Shown in pieces: positions 1-8,384 of a stretch of DNA of 64,000 bases. The stretch comes from Galactobacter valiniphilus (GTDB lineage Bacteria > Actinomycetota > Actinomycetes > Actinomycetales > Micrococcaceae). The stretch is from contig NZ_QQXK01000008.1 of assembly GCF_003575975.1 (NCBI RefSeq), forward strand, positions 62,001 to 126,000, read 5' to 3'. Numbering within the stretch: the stretch's first letter is position 1; every line of letters starts with the position of its first letter. The translations under genes and the position numbers were made by a program. The notes beneath the pieces were generated by a model, which was given only the letters and a program-made list of their open reading frames with translations, searched no databases and had not been told where the DNA came from.

Positions 1-1
1 G

Positions 2-1024
2 GCCCAGGTCGGCTACGAGACGCTGACCTCCTTCGCCGCTCAGGGCGCCCTCGAGGACGTCTCCAGCTACGCAAAGTCCTCCGAGTCCGAGTTCGCCCCG
101 GGCGCTTGGAACTCCGTGAAGATCGGCGAGGCCGTCTACGGCGCGCCGGTGGATCAGGGCCCCATGGCGCTCTTCTACAACAAGAAGGTTTTCGAGAAGT
201 ACGGCATCGCCGTTCCCACCACCTGGGCCGAGTACCAGGCGGCGGGCAAGACGCTCAAGGAGAAGTCTTCCGGCAAGGTGTCGCTGACCTCGAGCTACCT
301 CAACTACGACTTCGCCGGCTTCACCTGGCAGGCCTCGGCCCCGTGGTTCGGCGTGGAGGGCGACTCCTGGAAGGTCTCCATTTCCTCCGACGCCACCAAC
401 AAGGTCTCGGCCTACTGGGACGGCCTCGTCAAGGACGGCGTCATCTCCAAGGCCCCCATGTGGGATCAGTCCTGGTACACGGGCCTCTCCGATGGCACCA
501 TCGCGACCCACGTGGGCGCCGTCTGGATCGCCGGCATCCTGAAGGGCGACGCCAAGGGCGGTTCCGGCGACTGGGCCGTTGCTCCCATGCCGCAGTGGAA
601 CGCCGGCGACACCGCTGTGGGCAACGTGGGCGGTTCCGCCAGCGCCGTGCTGAAGGGCTGCTCCGATCCGGAGGCCGCCTGGACCTTTGCTCACTGGATG
701 AGCACCGACAAGGACGCGTTCGCCGGCCTGGTCGACTCCGCTGCCCTGTACCCCGCCGCCACGGCGCTGCTGGATCTGCCCGCGCTGGCTAAGGAGGACC
801 CGTACTTCGGAGGCCAGAAGATCTTCGATGTGTTCAAGGACGCGTCCGGCAAGGTCGTGACCGGCTGGACCTGGGGCCCGAACATGCCCGAGACCGTGAA
901 GACGCTCGATGACCAGCTGGGCAAGACCTGGAGCGGAACGCAGACCTTCGAGGAGGCCACCAAGGCCACCCAGGAGAAGACCGTCTCCGACCTCAAGGCG
1001 CAGGGCCTCAGCGTCGCTGAGTGA
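2..1024 (+). CDS. Sugar ABC transporter solute-binding protein (C-terminal part)
   Basis: This is the last 340 codons of an extracellular solute-binding protein of the carbohydrate CUT1 class; the start, signal peptide and lipobox lie before the window. The frame is open from base 2 to the TGA at 1022. Visible family features are the segment VSAYWDGLVKDG, the aromatic stretch DQSWYTGLSDG and GGSASAVLKGCSDPEAAW near the ligand cleft of maltose/galactoside-type binding proteins. Two permease genes follow on the same strand, so it is the ligand-capturing subunit of that importer. The beta-galactosidase and galactokinase remnants downstream suggest a beta-galactoside ligand, which is inference. 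No ATPase gene is present; CUT1 importers of actinobacteria often share one encoded elsewhere. Confidence 0.9.
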   Translation, partial: AQVGYETLTSFAAQGALEDVSSYAKSSESEFAPGAWNSVKIGEAVYGAPVDQGPMALFYNKKVFEKYGIAVPTTWAEYQAAGKTLKEKSSGKVSLTSSYLNYDFAGFTWQASAPWFGVEGDSWKVSISSDATNKVSAYWDGLVKDGVISKAPMWDQSWYTGLSDGTIATHVGAVWIAGILKGDAKGGSGDWAVAPMPQWNAGDTAVGNVGGSASAVLKGCSDPEAAWTFAHWMSTDKDAFAGLVDSAALYPAATALLDLPALAKEDPYFGGQKIFDVFKDASGKVVTGWTWGPNMPETVKTLDDQLGKTWSGTQTFEEATKATQEKTVSDLKAQGLSVAE

Positions 1025-1030
1025 CCCACC

Positions 1031-1062
1031 GAGGGAGGGGCGGCCCCGGCCGCCCCTCCCTC
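1031..1062 (+). other. Intercistronic hairpin after binding-protein gene
   Basis: Perfect inverted repeat: GAGGGAGGGGCGGCC (1031-1045) and its exact complement (1048-1062), realistically a 13-bp stem with a 6-base loop. It lies 6 bases after the binding-protein stop and 39 bases before the permease start, with no T-run. In binding-protein-dependent operons such hairpins often protect the upstream message or partly terminate, so the binding protein is made in excess over the permeases. That role is inferred. Confidence 0.6.
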
Positions 1063-1101
1063 CCCTGTTCGCAGCCCGCACCCCTGGATCCAAGGACACC
1101 C

Positions 1102-2019
1102 ATGACCACGCCAACGCTTCGCACCTCGGGAGGCGCCCGCCGTCGGGCCACCCGCTCGGCCTGGCTCTTCCTCCTGCCGTTCGCGCTCCTGTTCCTGCTG
1201 ATGTACCTGGTCCCCCTCGGCTTTGCCGTGGTCCAGAGCCTCTTCAAGCTGCAGCGCTCAGGCCTGGGTCTGAGCGCTCCGACCCTGACCTTCGATCCGG
1301 CCTTCAACTACGGCCGCCTGTTCGGCGACGCCGACTTCATCGCCTCACTCGGCCGGGTGGTCGTCTTCGGCGTGGTGCAGGTGCCGATCATGCTGGGCCT
1401 CGCGCTCTTCCTGGCGCTGCTCATCGACTCGCGCTCGGCCAAGCTCAAGGGCTTCTACCGCCTCGCGGCCTTCCTCCCCTATGCCGTTCCCGGCGTGATC
1501 TCCGCCGTCATGTGGTCCTTCCTCTACTCCCCCGTCACGAGCCCGCTCAACAATGCCCTCCAGGACGCCTTCGGCTTCACGCTCCCCTTCTTCAGCGAGT
1601 CGTGGGTCCTGTGGTCCGTGGCCAACATCGTCACGTGGGGATGGACCGGCTACAACATGCTGATCATCTATTCCTCCCTGCAGACCGTGCCCACCGAGGT
1701 GATCGAGGCGGATCGCCTTGACGGTGCCTCGTCGTGGCGCATCGCGTGGAGCATCAAGATCCCCATGGTCCGTCCGGCGCTGATCCTCACCACGATCCTC
1801 TCCATCATCGGCTCGGCCCAGCTCTACAACGAGCCCGCCGTGCTGCAGCCCCTCTCCGGCGGCACCATCACCAAGACCTTCACGCCGCTCATGTCAGCGC
1901 AGGCGCAGGCCGCCGCGCAGAACTACCCGTACGCCGCGGCGCAGGCAGTGGTCATCGCGGTGCTCGTGGGCGTCCTGAGCATCACCTTCTTCAAGATCAC
2001 GAATCGAGGCGACAAGTGA
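1102..2019 (+). CDS. Sugar ABC transporter permease, MalF type
   Basis: Inner-membrane subunit of the CUT1 importer, 305 aa. The N-terminus is short and basic, followed by hydrophobic segments beginning with AWLFLLPFALLFLLMYLVPL (about residues 22-41). The cytoplasmic EAA loop that docks on the ATPase is visible as EADRLDGASSWRIAWSIKIP. The ATG at 1102 is chosen because AAGGA lies at 1092-1096; an open frame continues upstream, but its sequence is not family-like and covers the hairpin. The stop overlaps the GTG start of the next permease. Substrate is inferred from the neighbouring galactoside genes. Confidence 0.93.
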   Translation: MTTPTLRTSGGARRRATRSAWLFLLPFALLFLLMYLVPLGFAVVQSLFKLQRSGLGLSAPTLTFDPAFNYGRLFGDADFIASLGRVVVFGVVQVPIMLGLALFLALLIDSRSAKLKGFYRLAAFLPYAVPGVISAVMWSFLYSPVTSPLNNALQDAFGFTLPFFSESWVLWSVANIVTWGWTGYNMLIIYSSLQTVPTEVIEADRLDGASSWRIAWSIKIPMVRPALILTTILSIIGSAQLYNEPAVLQPLSGGTITKTFTPLMSAQAQAAAQNYPYAAAQAVVIAVLVGVLSITFFKITNRGDK

Positions 2020-2942
2020 GCACGACAGCCACCGAGCCCACACCGGCCCCCGTGCCAGCTGACTCGCCGCGCTCCCAGGCCTCGGCGCGCCGTCGCCTTG
2101 ATCCCAACCGTCCCTCCACGCTCAGCCGCTGGGGCGTCATCGCGATCCTCACGCTCTCGGCCGTCTACTTCCTGCTGCCCCTGTGGTGGATGGTCATGGC
2201 CTCCATCAAGCCGGGCGGACGCCAGTTCGAGGAGCCGGGCCTGTGGTTCAACGGCTTCGACTTCTTCGGCAACGTCAAGGCGCTGCTGGAGATCAACGAC
2301 GGCATCTTCCCGCGCTGGATGCTCAACTCCATCGCCTACGCGGGCATCTCCGCCGTGATCGGGACGCTGCTCTCCGCCATGGCCGGCAACGCGCTGGCCA
2401 AGTACCGCTTCCGTGGGCGCGGCCTCGTGTTCGGCATCATCCTGGCCGCCGTGCTCATCCCCAAGGTGATGTTCACGCTGCCCCTGTTCCTCATGTTCAA
2501 CTCGGTTGGCCTGCTGAACAACCCGCTCGCGGTCATCCTGCCCAGCGTGGTGTCCCCGTTCGGCGTGTACCTGGCCCGCATCTTTGCCGCGCAGTCGGTG
2601 CCAGACGAGGTCATCGAGGCCGCCCGCATCGACGGCGCGAGCGAGGGCAAGATCTTCTTCCGCCTCAGCGTGCCCATGATGGCACCCGCCCTCGTGACGA
2701 TCTTCCTCTTCCAATGTGTGGAGGTGTGGAACAACTACCTCCTGCCGCTCATGGTCCTCAACGACACCTCGATGCAGCCCGTGACCGTGGGCCTCGTGGG
2801 CTGGGCCGGCTCCAACGGCCAGCAGGCGCCCGCCGGCCTGATCATCGTCGGCGCGTTCCTCTCCGTCATCCCGCTCGTCGTCGCCTTCCTCTCCCTGCAG
2901 CGCTTCTGGCCCGCCGGCCTGACCGCTGGAGCCATCAAGTGA
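2016..2942 (+). CDS. Sugar ABC transporter permease, MalG type
   Basis: Second membrane subunit, 308 aa, pairing with the preceding permease to form the channel. It starts at GTG 2016 inside the GTGA overlap with the upstream stop, with GAGG at 2006-2009. A disordered Pro/Ala/Ser/Thr-rich N-tail of about 35 residues precedes the first membrane segment (VIAILTLSAVYFLLPLWWM). The EAA loop reads EAARIDGASEGKIFFRLSVP. The C-terminus (LQRFWPAGLTAGAIK) matches the ending usual in MalG-type permeases. Its stop overlaps the GTG of the broken beta-galactosidase, so all were one operon. Confidence 0.94.
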   Translation: MSTTATEPTPAPVPADSPRSQASARRRLDPNRPSTLSRWGVIAILTLSAVYFLLPLWWMVMASIKPGGRQFEEPGLWFNGFDFFGNVKALLEINDGIFPRWMLNSIAYAGISAVIGTLLSAMAGNALAKYRFRGRGLVFGIILAAVLIPKVMFTLPLFLMFNSVGLLNNPLAVILPSVVSPFGVYLARIFAAQSVPDEVIEAARIDGASEGKIFFRLSVPMMAPALVTIFLFQCVEVWNNYLLPLMVLNDTSMQPVTVGLVGWAGSNGQQAPAGLIIVGAFLSVIPLVVAFLSLQRFWPAGLTAGAIK

Positions 2943-4265
2943 CCCGCCTGTCCCTGGTCCAGGGCGGCCTGCTGCGCGACGGCGCGCCCCACCGGATCGT
3001 CTCCGGCTCCATCCACTACTTCCGCGTGCACCCGAAGCAGTGGGGGGATCGGCTCGACCGCCTCGCCGCCATGGGCGCCAACACCCTCGACACCTACGTG
3101 ACGTGGAACTTCCATGAGACCTGGCCCGGCCGGGCCGATTTCGACGGTTGGCGCGACCTCCCGCGCTTCATCGAGCTCGCCGGCGAGCGCGGCCTCGACG
3201 TCATCGTGCGCCCCGGGCCCTACATCTGCGCCGAATGGGACAACGGCGGCCTTCCCGCCTGGCTCACGGGCCGGCCAGGCATCGCCCTGCGCACCTCCGA
3301 CCCCGCGTACACCGAGGCGGTGGACGCCTGGTTCTCCGTCCTCATGCCCCGACTCACGCCCCTCCAATCGGATCGGGGCGGGCCCATCGTCGCCTGGCAG
3401 ATCGAGAACGAGTACGGTTCCTACGCCGACGACGCCGAGTTTATGGAGTTCAACCGCGAGGCGCTCGTGCGCCATGGGGCCACCGAGCTGCTCTACACGG
3501 CCGACGGACCCACGGAGCTCATGCAGGACGGCGGCTCGCTCACCGGGTCGCTGTCGGCCGCCACCTTCGGCTCCCGCCCGCAGGCCTCCTTCGCGCTACT
3601 CGAGGCTCGTCGGCCAGGCACCGCGCTCATGTGCGCCGAGTACTGGAACGGCTGGTTCGATCACTGGGGCGAGAAGCACCACGTGCGCACGCCCGAGTCC
3701 GTGGCGGCGGACGTCGACGCGATGCTCACCGCCAACGGTTCCGTCAGCATCTACATGGCCCACGGCGGCACCAACTTCGGGCTGTGGGCCGGCGCGAACC
3801 ACGACGGCGTCTTGCAGCCCACCATCACGAGCTACGACTCCGACGCCCCCCATCGCAGAGGACGGCACGCTCACGCCCAAGTGGCACGCACTGCGGGGAG
3901 GTCATCACGGCCCGGCTCGGCACGACGCCGCCGGCACCCCCCCGGCCGCGCCGCGCTTCGTCTCGCCGAGCCAGGCGTTTGTTTGGGTTGGCACCGCCGA
4001 ACTGGCCCTGCCCGCCCACGGGGCCTCCGGCCCGTCGTCGAGCCTTCCCGTGCCGCCTAGCTTCGAGGACCTCGGTCTGGGCTCCGGCCTGGTGCGCTAC
4101 ACCGCTCATCCGCTCCTCCCCCGCGGCGGCGCCCCGCTCGTCCTCGAGGGGCTGCGTGACCTGGCCACCGTGCGGGTGGATGGGGTGGCGGTGGCAGCCT
4201 TCGACACCGAAGCGGCGGCCTCCGGCGTGGAGCTCGCCGGAGAGGGGCTCTTCACGGGGGCCTGA
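2939..4265 (+). pseudogene. GH35 beta-galactosidase, frameshifted and C-terminally deleted
   Basis: Starts at GTG 2939 (GTGA overlap with the permease stop) and encodes a clear glycoside hydrolase family 35 barrel: SGSIHYFRVHP near the start, RPGPYICAEWDNGGLP, then WQIENEYGSY with the acid/base Glu, and the later AEYWNGWFDHWG carrying the nucleophile Glu. After SYDSDAP the frame breaks: a run of six C at 3846-3851 carries one base too many, and the expected PIAEDGTLTPKWHALR continues in the next frame. A compensating pair of shifts seems to lie at about 3897 and 3945-3960. The corrected reading stops at TGA 4263, only about 440 residues in, against roughly 590 for bacterial GH35 enzymes. The end is replaced directly by galactokinase sequence. 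The C-run shift alone could be a sequencing error; the missing C-terminus could not. Confidence 0.85.
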
Positions 4266-5080
4266 GCCTGGCCATCGCCTCCGACGTTCCCCCGGGCGCG
4301 GGGCTCTCCTCCTCCGCCGCCCTGGAGAGCGCCACGGCGCTGGCCCTCAACGATCTGGCCGACCTTCGCCTGAACCGGCACCAGCTGGCGGCCGCCGGGC
4401 GCCGCGCCGAGAACGAGATGGTGGGGGCACTCACCGGCATCCTCGATCAGCTCGCCTCGTTGTTGTCCCCGTCCGACGCCGCACTCCTGCTCGATTGTCG
4501 CGGCGGCGAGGCCACCCCGGTGGCGCTGGGCTTCGCGGCGGCGGGGCTTGCCGTGCTGGTGGCCGTCTCGGGCGTGCACCACAACCTCGCCGACGGCGGC
4601 TACGCCCAGCGGCGCGCCCAGTGCGAGATTGCTGCCCAGGTGCTGGGGGTGCCGGCGCTGCGCGACGCGAGCGCCGCACTGCTCGAGGCCCGCAGGGAAC
4701 GCTTGGGCCCGCTGGTGCACCGCCGGGCCCGGCATGTCATCACCGAGAATGCGCGGGTGCTGGACACCGTGCGGCTCGTGCGGGAGGGCGAGGCGCGGGA
4801 GATCGGCGGCCTCATCACCGCCTCGCACGCCTCGCTGCGCGATGACTTCGAGGTGTCGGTCCCCGAGCTGGACGCGATCGTCGAGGCCGCCGTGGGGGCC
4901 GGGGCGCTGGGCGCGCGCAGGGTGGGCGGCGGCTTCGGCGGTTCGGCGTTGGCACTCGTGCCGCGCGAGCTGCTGCCGCAGGTGCGGGACGCCATCTCGG
5001 GGACCTTCGCGGCCCGCGGGGTGCCCGCCCCACCCGTCGTCGAGGTGGTCCCCTCCGCCCCCGGGCACCGCGAGGCCTAG
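4262..5080 (+). pseudogene. galK: Galactokinase remnant lacking N-terminal third
   Basis: From about 4262 one frame reads as a galactokinase, beginning inside the GHMP-kinase family just before the ATP-binding motif 2 (GAGLSSSAALESATALA), through EMVGALTGILDQLASL and ending with motif 3 (GGGFGGSALALVP) and a TAG at 5078. The N-terminal 120 or so residues, with the galactose-binding GRVNLIGEH-type signature, are missing and there is no start codon at the junction. The first in-frame ATG (4418) would give a 220-aa fragment without motif 2, so a working Leloir kinase is not expected. A galT gene, often between beta-galactosidase and galK, may have been lost in the same deletion. Confidence 0.85.
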
Positions 5081-5114
5081 ACCCCGGGGCCGTCTACTCG
5101 CTCACACTTCCCGA

Positions 5115-5142
5115 CCCGGGGCGCACGCGCGTGCGCCCCGGG
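5115..5142. terminator. 28-bp perfect palindrome after galK remnant
   Basis: CCCGGGGCGCACGC at 5115-5128 is followed at once by its exact reverse complement (5129-5142). It lies 35 bases after the galK stop and just before the promoter region of the GntR gene. With no loop or T-run it is not a classical terminator, but on RNA it would fold into a stem of 12 or more bp. It could equally be a protein-binding palindrome for the regulator that follows. Confidence 0.5.
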
Positions 5143-5143
5143 C

Positions 5144-5172
5144 GTAACATGGACACATCTTGTATCTATATT
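5144..5172 (+). promoter_or_regulatory. Possible promoter of GntR gene
   Basis: TATATT (5167-5172, 5 of 6 to the -10 consensus) with GTAACA (5144-5149) 17 bases upstream (4 of 6 to the -35 consensus). This is the only AT-rich stretch between the palindrome and the GGAAGG Shine-Dalgarno at 5177-5182. TTGTATC/TATATTG around it could also be a degenerate GntR operator. Based on consensus matching only. Confidence 0.35.
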
Positions 5173-5188
5173 GTTCGGAAGGTTGGGC

Positions 5189-5866
5189 ATGACGCAGCAC
5201 GACGACGCCTCCGCCGCCTTGGGTGCCCCGGCACCGTCCGCCGCTGACGCGGCCTACGCCGCCACCAAGGCGGCCCTCCTCGACGGGGACTTCCCCGTCG
5301 GGAGCATGCTCTCCGAGGGCGACGTCGCCACCCGGCTCGGCATCAGCCGCACGCCGGTGCGCGAGGCCTTCCTGCGGCTTCAGGTGGAGGGCTGGCTGCG
5401 GCTCTACCCCAAGCGCGGCGCCCTCGTGGTGCCGCCCGAGCCGGGCGAGGCGCGTGATGTCCTCGACGCCCGCGTGCTCGTGGAAACCTCCGGCGTCCGG
5501 GCCGCCACCTCCACCCAGGCCGAGGCCGACGCCCTGGCCCGCGCCATGCAGGCGCGGCTCGACGAACAGCACTCGGCTCACGCGACGGACGATCTCCAAG
5601 CCTTCGCCGAACACGATCTGGCCTTCCACCGCGCGATCGTCGAGGCAGGCGGCAATCTGCTGCTCCTGGGCTTCCAGGACTCCCTCGCCGACCACGAGCG
5701 GCGCATGTCCACGCGCTCGCTGTGGCGCCGCAAGGACTCCTCGCAGCTCGTCCTCGCCCAGCACGCGGGCCTCATCGACGCCGTGACCCGCCGTGACCCC
5801 GCGCTCTTCGAGCAGCGCCTGCGCGAGCACCTCACCACGGTCCACCGGCGCCTCCTCGAGCCCTAG
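5189..5866 (+). CDS. GntR-family transcriptional regulator (FCD type)
   Basis: DNA-binding regulator of 225 aa. The N-terminal winged helix-turn-helix shows the family signature [20 protein letters not shown] (about residues 50-70); the C-terminal all-helical FCD ligand domain carries DLAFHRAIVEAGGN and the later HAGLIDAVTRRD and LREHLTTVHRR, which supply metal/ligand-binding His and Asp residues. ATG 5189 is chosen for the GGAAGG six bases upstream. An MFS transporter follows 127 bases downstream on the same strand, so it may control that gene. The effector is not predictable from sequence. Confidence 0.9.
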   Translation: MTQHDDASAALGAPAPSAADAAYAATKAALLDGDFPVGSMLSEGDVATRLGISRTPVREAFLRLQVEGWLRLYPKRGALVVPPEPGEARDVLDARVLVETSGVRAATSTQAEADALARAMQARLDEQHSAHATDDLQAFAEHDLAFHRAIVEAGGNLLLLGFQDSLADHERRMSTRSLWRRKDSSQLVLAQHAGLIDAVTRRDPALFEQRLREHLTTVHRRLLEP

Positions 5867-5993
5867 GTTCCCGAGCGCGGCCCCGCCCGGGCTGCCCTGA
5901 CGGCCCCACGCCCCACCGCCGCCCACCCCTCCACGTCTCCACCCGCCGTCGCGCCCTCGCGACGCCGCCCACCGTTGAAAGCCGTACCGAAGC

Positions 5994-7223
5994 ATGTCTT
6001 CCTCCCCATCCCTGCTCACCCGCCCGTGGTTCCGCGTGGCCGCCGGCCTCTTTGCCGTCGCGTGGGGAGGCAATCAGTTCACGCCGCTGCTCGTGATGTA
6101 CCGCCAGCTGGACCACATGGACCCCACCACGGTGTACATGCTCCTCGGCGTCTACGTGCTCGGCATCATCCCCGGCCTGCTCCTCGGCGGCCCGGCCTCC
6201 GATCGCTTCGGCCGCCGCGCCCTCATGCTTCCGGCGCCGTTCATCGCTGGGCTCGGCTCGCTCCTGCTGGCCATCGGCCCGCACTCCGTGGGGCTGCTGG
6301 CCGCCGGTCGCCTGCTGACGGGCCTGGCGCTCGGCCTGGCCATGGCCGTGGGTAGTTCGTGGATCAAGGAGCTCTCGGGCGCGCCCTTCGACGCCAAGGC
6401 CACGCCGCTGGCCGGCGCGCGCCGCGGCTCCGTCTCCCTGACCGTGGGCTTCGCGCTCGGTGCAGCGGTCGCCGCTGGACTGGCGCAGTGGGGCCCCGCC
6501 GCGACCGCCACGCCATACATCGTCAACATCGCGCTGTGCGTGCTCTGCGGCCTGTGGCAGCTGCCCTCGCCCGAAACCGCGGGCCCGGGCCACGGCCACG
6601 CAGTCCCCACGGGCCTCCTCGACGCGCTCACGGTGCCGGCGGCCGGCGAACGCCGCTTCCTGCTCGTGGTCGTCCCCATGGCCGCCTGGATCTTCGGCAC
6701 CAACGCCGTCGCCTACGCCATCCTCCCGAACCTGCTCATGGGCAAGGTCGAGGGCGCCCCCATCGGCTTCTCGGGTCTCATGACCCTCGTGGCCCTGGGC
6801 TGCGGCTTCGTCACCCAGCAGTTTGCCGGTCGCGTCCAGAAGGAGGGCAGCTCGCGCGGCCTCGTCGTGGCCATGGCTGTTGCGGCGGTGGGCATGGGGC
6901 TCGCCGCACTGACCGCCGTCACGACCTCCGTGGCGATGGGCCTCGTGGCCGCCGCCGTGCTCGGCGTCTCCTACGGCTTCCTCATCCTGGGCGGCCTGCG
7001 CGAGGTGCAGGCGATCGCCCGCCCCGAGGACCTCGCCGGGCTCACCGGCGTCTTCTACTCGATCGGTTACCTGGGCTTCTTCATCCCCATGGCGCTCTCG
7101 ATGCTCTCGGCCTGGATCCCCTACCCGGTCTTGCTCGTGTCCGGCCTCGGGGTCGCGCTCATCGCGCTCGCGATCATCGCCGCGGGCGGGCGCCTCGACC
7201 CGCGCGCCCGCCTCAAGGCCTAG
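5994..7223 (+). CDS. Major facilitator superfamily transporter
   Basis: Integral membrane carrier of 409 aa with about twelve hydrophobic segments in two halves. The loop after segment 2 has the MFS motif A form GGPASDRFGRRAL. The central cytoplasmic loop (about residues 185-215) contains GPGHGHAVPTG and separates the halves. Substrate cannot be told; drug or metabolite efflux is typical when a GntR regulator lies directly upstream. The ribosome-binding site is weak (GAAG). The TAG stop forms a CTAG with the stop of the convergent lipoprotein gene. Confidence 0.85.
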   Translation: MSSSPSLLTRPWFRVAAGLFAVAWGGNQFTPLLVMYRQLDHMDPTTVYMLLGVYVLGIIPGLLLGGPASDRFGRRALMLPAPFIAGLGSLLLAIGPHSVGLLAAGRLLTGLALGLAMAVGSSWIKELSGAPFDAKATPLAGARRGSVSLTVGFALGAAVAAGLAQWGPAATATPYIVNIALCVLCGLWQLPSPETAGPGHGHAVPTGLLDALTVPAAGERRFLLVVVPMAAWIFGTNAVAYAILPNLLMGKVEGAPIGFSGLMTLVALGCGFVTQQFAGRVQKEGSSRGLVVAMAVAAVGMGLAALTAVTTSVAMGLVAAAVLGVSYGFLILGGLREVQAIARPEDLAGLTGVFYSIGYLGFFIPMALSMLSAWIPYPVLLVSGLGVALIALAIIAAGGRLDPRARLKA

Positions 7224-8197
7224 TTCGACGGCGGCGGGTTGCCCGGCCCGCCGCCCTGGCCTCCCCCGCCGCCGGCCGGCGCAGCACCTCCGCTCGGCTC
7301 CGTGCGGGTGTCCACCGGCACGGTGAGCTTGACGGTGTAGCCGTCCGCCACGGAGCCGCTCGTGGCGCCGAGCTGGGTGGCCCCGGAGTCGTCGCCGAAG
7401 ACGTTGTCGGAGTCGAGGCTCACCTGGGCCAGGGTGCGCACGGAACTCTCGTAGCCGCTCGTCGCGTACACCGCGTCGCACGCGTTCTTGGGCAGCGCCA
7501 CCTGGCTCGTCGCGATGGCCTTGGTGTGGTCGGTGATGGAGTCGCGGTCGGGGTAGACCTCGAAGTGGATGTGCGGCCAGCGCCCCGAATAGCAGGCCGG
7601 GAAGATGCTCGTGAAGCGCACCACCCCGTCCTGATCGGCGATCTGGACCCCGCGCAGGTAGTTCTGATCCGCCACGGCCTCCGAGTACATCGAGTAGTTC
7701 CCGTCCCGGTCGCAATGCCACACGTAGACGGCCACGTCCTTGAACGCCCCGCCGCCGTTCGCCAGGTCGAGGATCGTCAGTTCGAGCGTCATGGGCACGC
7801 CCTCGGCCGTTCCGGAGGACTCGCCGAAGCTCGAGCGCAGATCGCTGCGCACGATCCCGGATTGCTCCAACACGTCCGGGCCGTTGGAGCCGTCGCCCGG
7901 GTAGGGCCCCGCCGTCTCGTCGGGGATCTCCGCGAGGCCGCTGGCGCTCCCGCTCGAGGCGGAGGCGCCGCCCGACGACGCCTGGCTTGAGCCAGCGCCA
8001 GAACCAGCCGAGGGCGCCGCACAGGCGGCCAGGCCGAAGCCCAGCAGCCCGAGGCCTGCGGCCCCGAGCACCTTGCGCCGGTCCAGCAGCGTCACGACAT
8101 CGAAGCCGAGGCCCTGATCCTGCAGCTCGTCCTCGGGGCACGGCAGCTCGCGGCCGCGGTAGCTGGGCGGGGTGAGCTGCTGTTCGTGCTTGCTCAT
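7220..8197 (-). CDS. Tat-exported lipoprotein of the intradiol dioxygenase family
   Basis: 325 aa. Unusually, the export signal is internal: about 38 hydrophilic residues precede LLDRRKVLGAAGLGLLGFGL, a twin-arginine signal ending in the lipobox LAAC, so the protein should be folded inside, exported by Tat and lipid-anchored. After a Ser/Gly-rich linker comes an intradiol-cleavage dioxygenase fold with VAVYVWHCDRDGNYS and CYSGRWPHIHFEVYPD, containing candidate Fe(III) ligands Tyr and the His-x-His pair. Secreted members of this family act on catechols or on unknown aromatic groups; substrate unknown. A Gly/Pro-rich tail ends the protein. Start ATG 8197 follows a CAGGAGAAG ribosome site. Confidence 0.85.
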   Translation of the reverse strand: MSKHEQQLTPPSYRGRELPCPEDELQDQGLGFDVVTLLDRRKVLGAAGLGLLGFGLAACAAPSAGSGAGSSQASSGGASASSGSASGLAEIPDETAGPYPGDGSNGPDVLEQSGIVRSDLRSSFGESSGTAEGVPMTLELTILDLANGGGAFKDVAVYVWHCDRDGNYSMYSEAVADQNYLRGVQIADQDGVVRFTSIFPACYSGRWPHIHFEVYPDRDSITDHTKAIATSQVALPKNACDAVYATSGYESSVRTLAQVSLDSDNVFGDDSGATQLGATSGSVADGYTVKLTVPVDTRTEPSGGAAPAGGGGGQGGGPGNPPPSN

Positions 8198-8371
8198 CGT
8201 CTTCTCCTGATCCGAAAAGGCCTGGTGCACCAAGGGAGCGGGTCGTCGCCGCCCCGGCGGCGCCGAGTGATGAGCCGACACTATGAAGCACGCATGGGTC
8301 GTTGCTGTGAGTGTGCGTTGGCCGAGGCAAGAGCCGGTGGCGCAAGCGGAGCCCGCGGTGCTGTGCGCGGC

Positions 8372-8377
8372 TAGGCT
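8372..8377 (+). promoter_or_regulatory. -10 box TAGGCT of a leaderless gene
   Basis: TAGGCT ends 7 bases before the ATG at 8385, placing the expected transcription start at or next to the start codon. No Shine-Dalgarno is present. This spacing is characteristic of actinobacterial leaderless mRNAs. Confidence 0.5.
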
Positions 8378-8384
8378 GGCGGGC

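Noticed and set aside
3846-3851. Programmed frameshift in the beta-galactosidase at the C6 run
   Set aside because: GH35 enzymes do not use programmed shifts, and the restored frame stops early at the deletion junction, so decay or a base-call error is simpler.
4418-5080. Functional 220-aa galactokinase from internal ATG
   Set aside because: It would lack the substrate signature and ATP motif 2, so it cannot be an active GHMP kinase.
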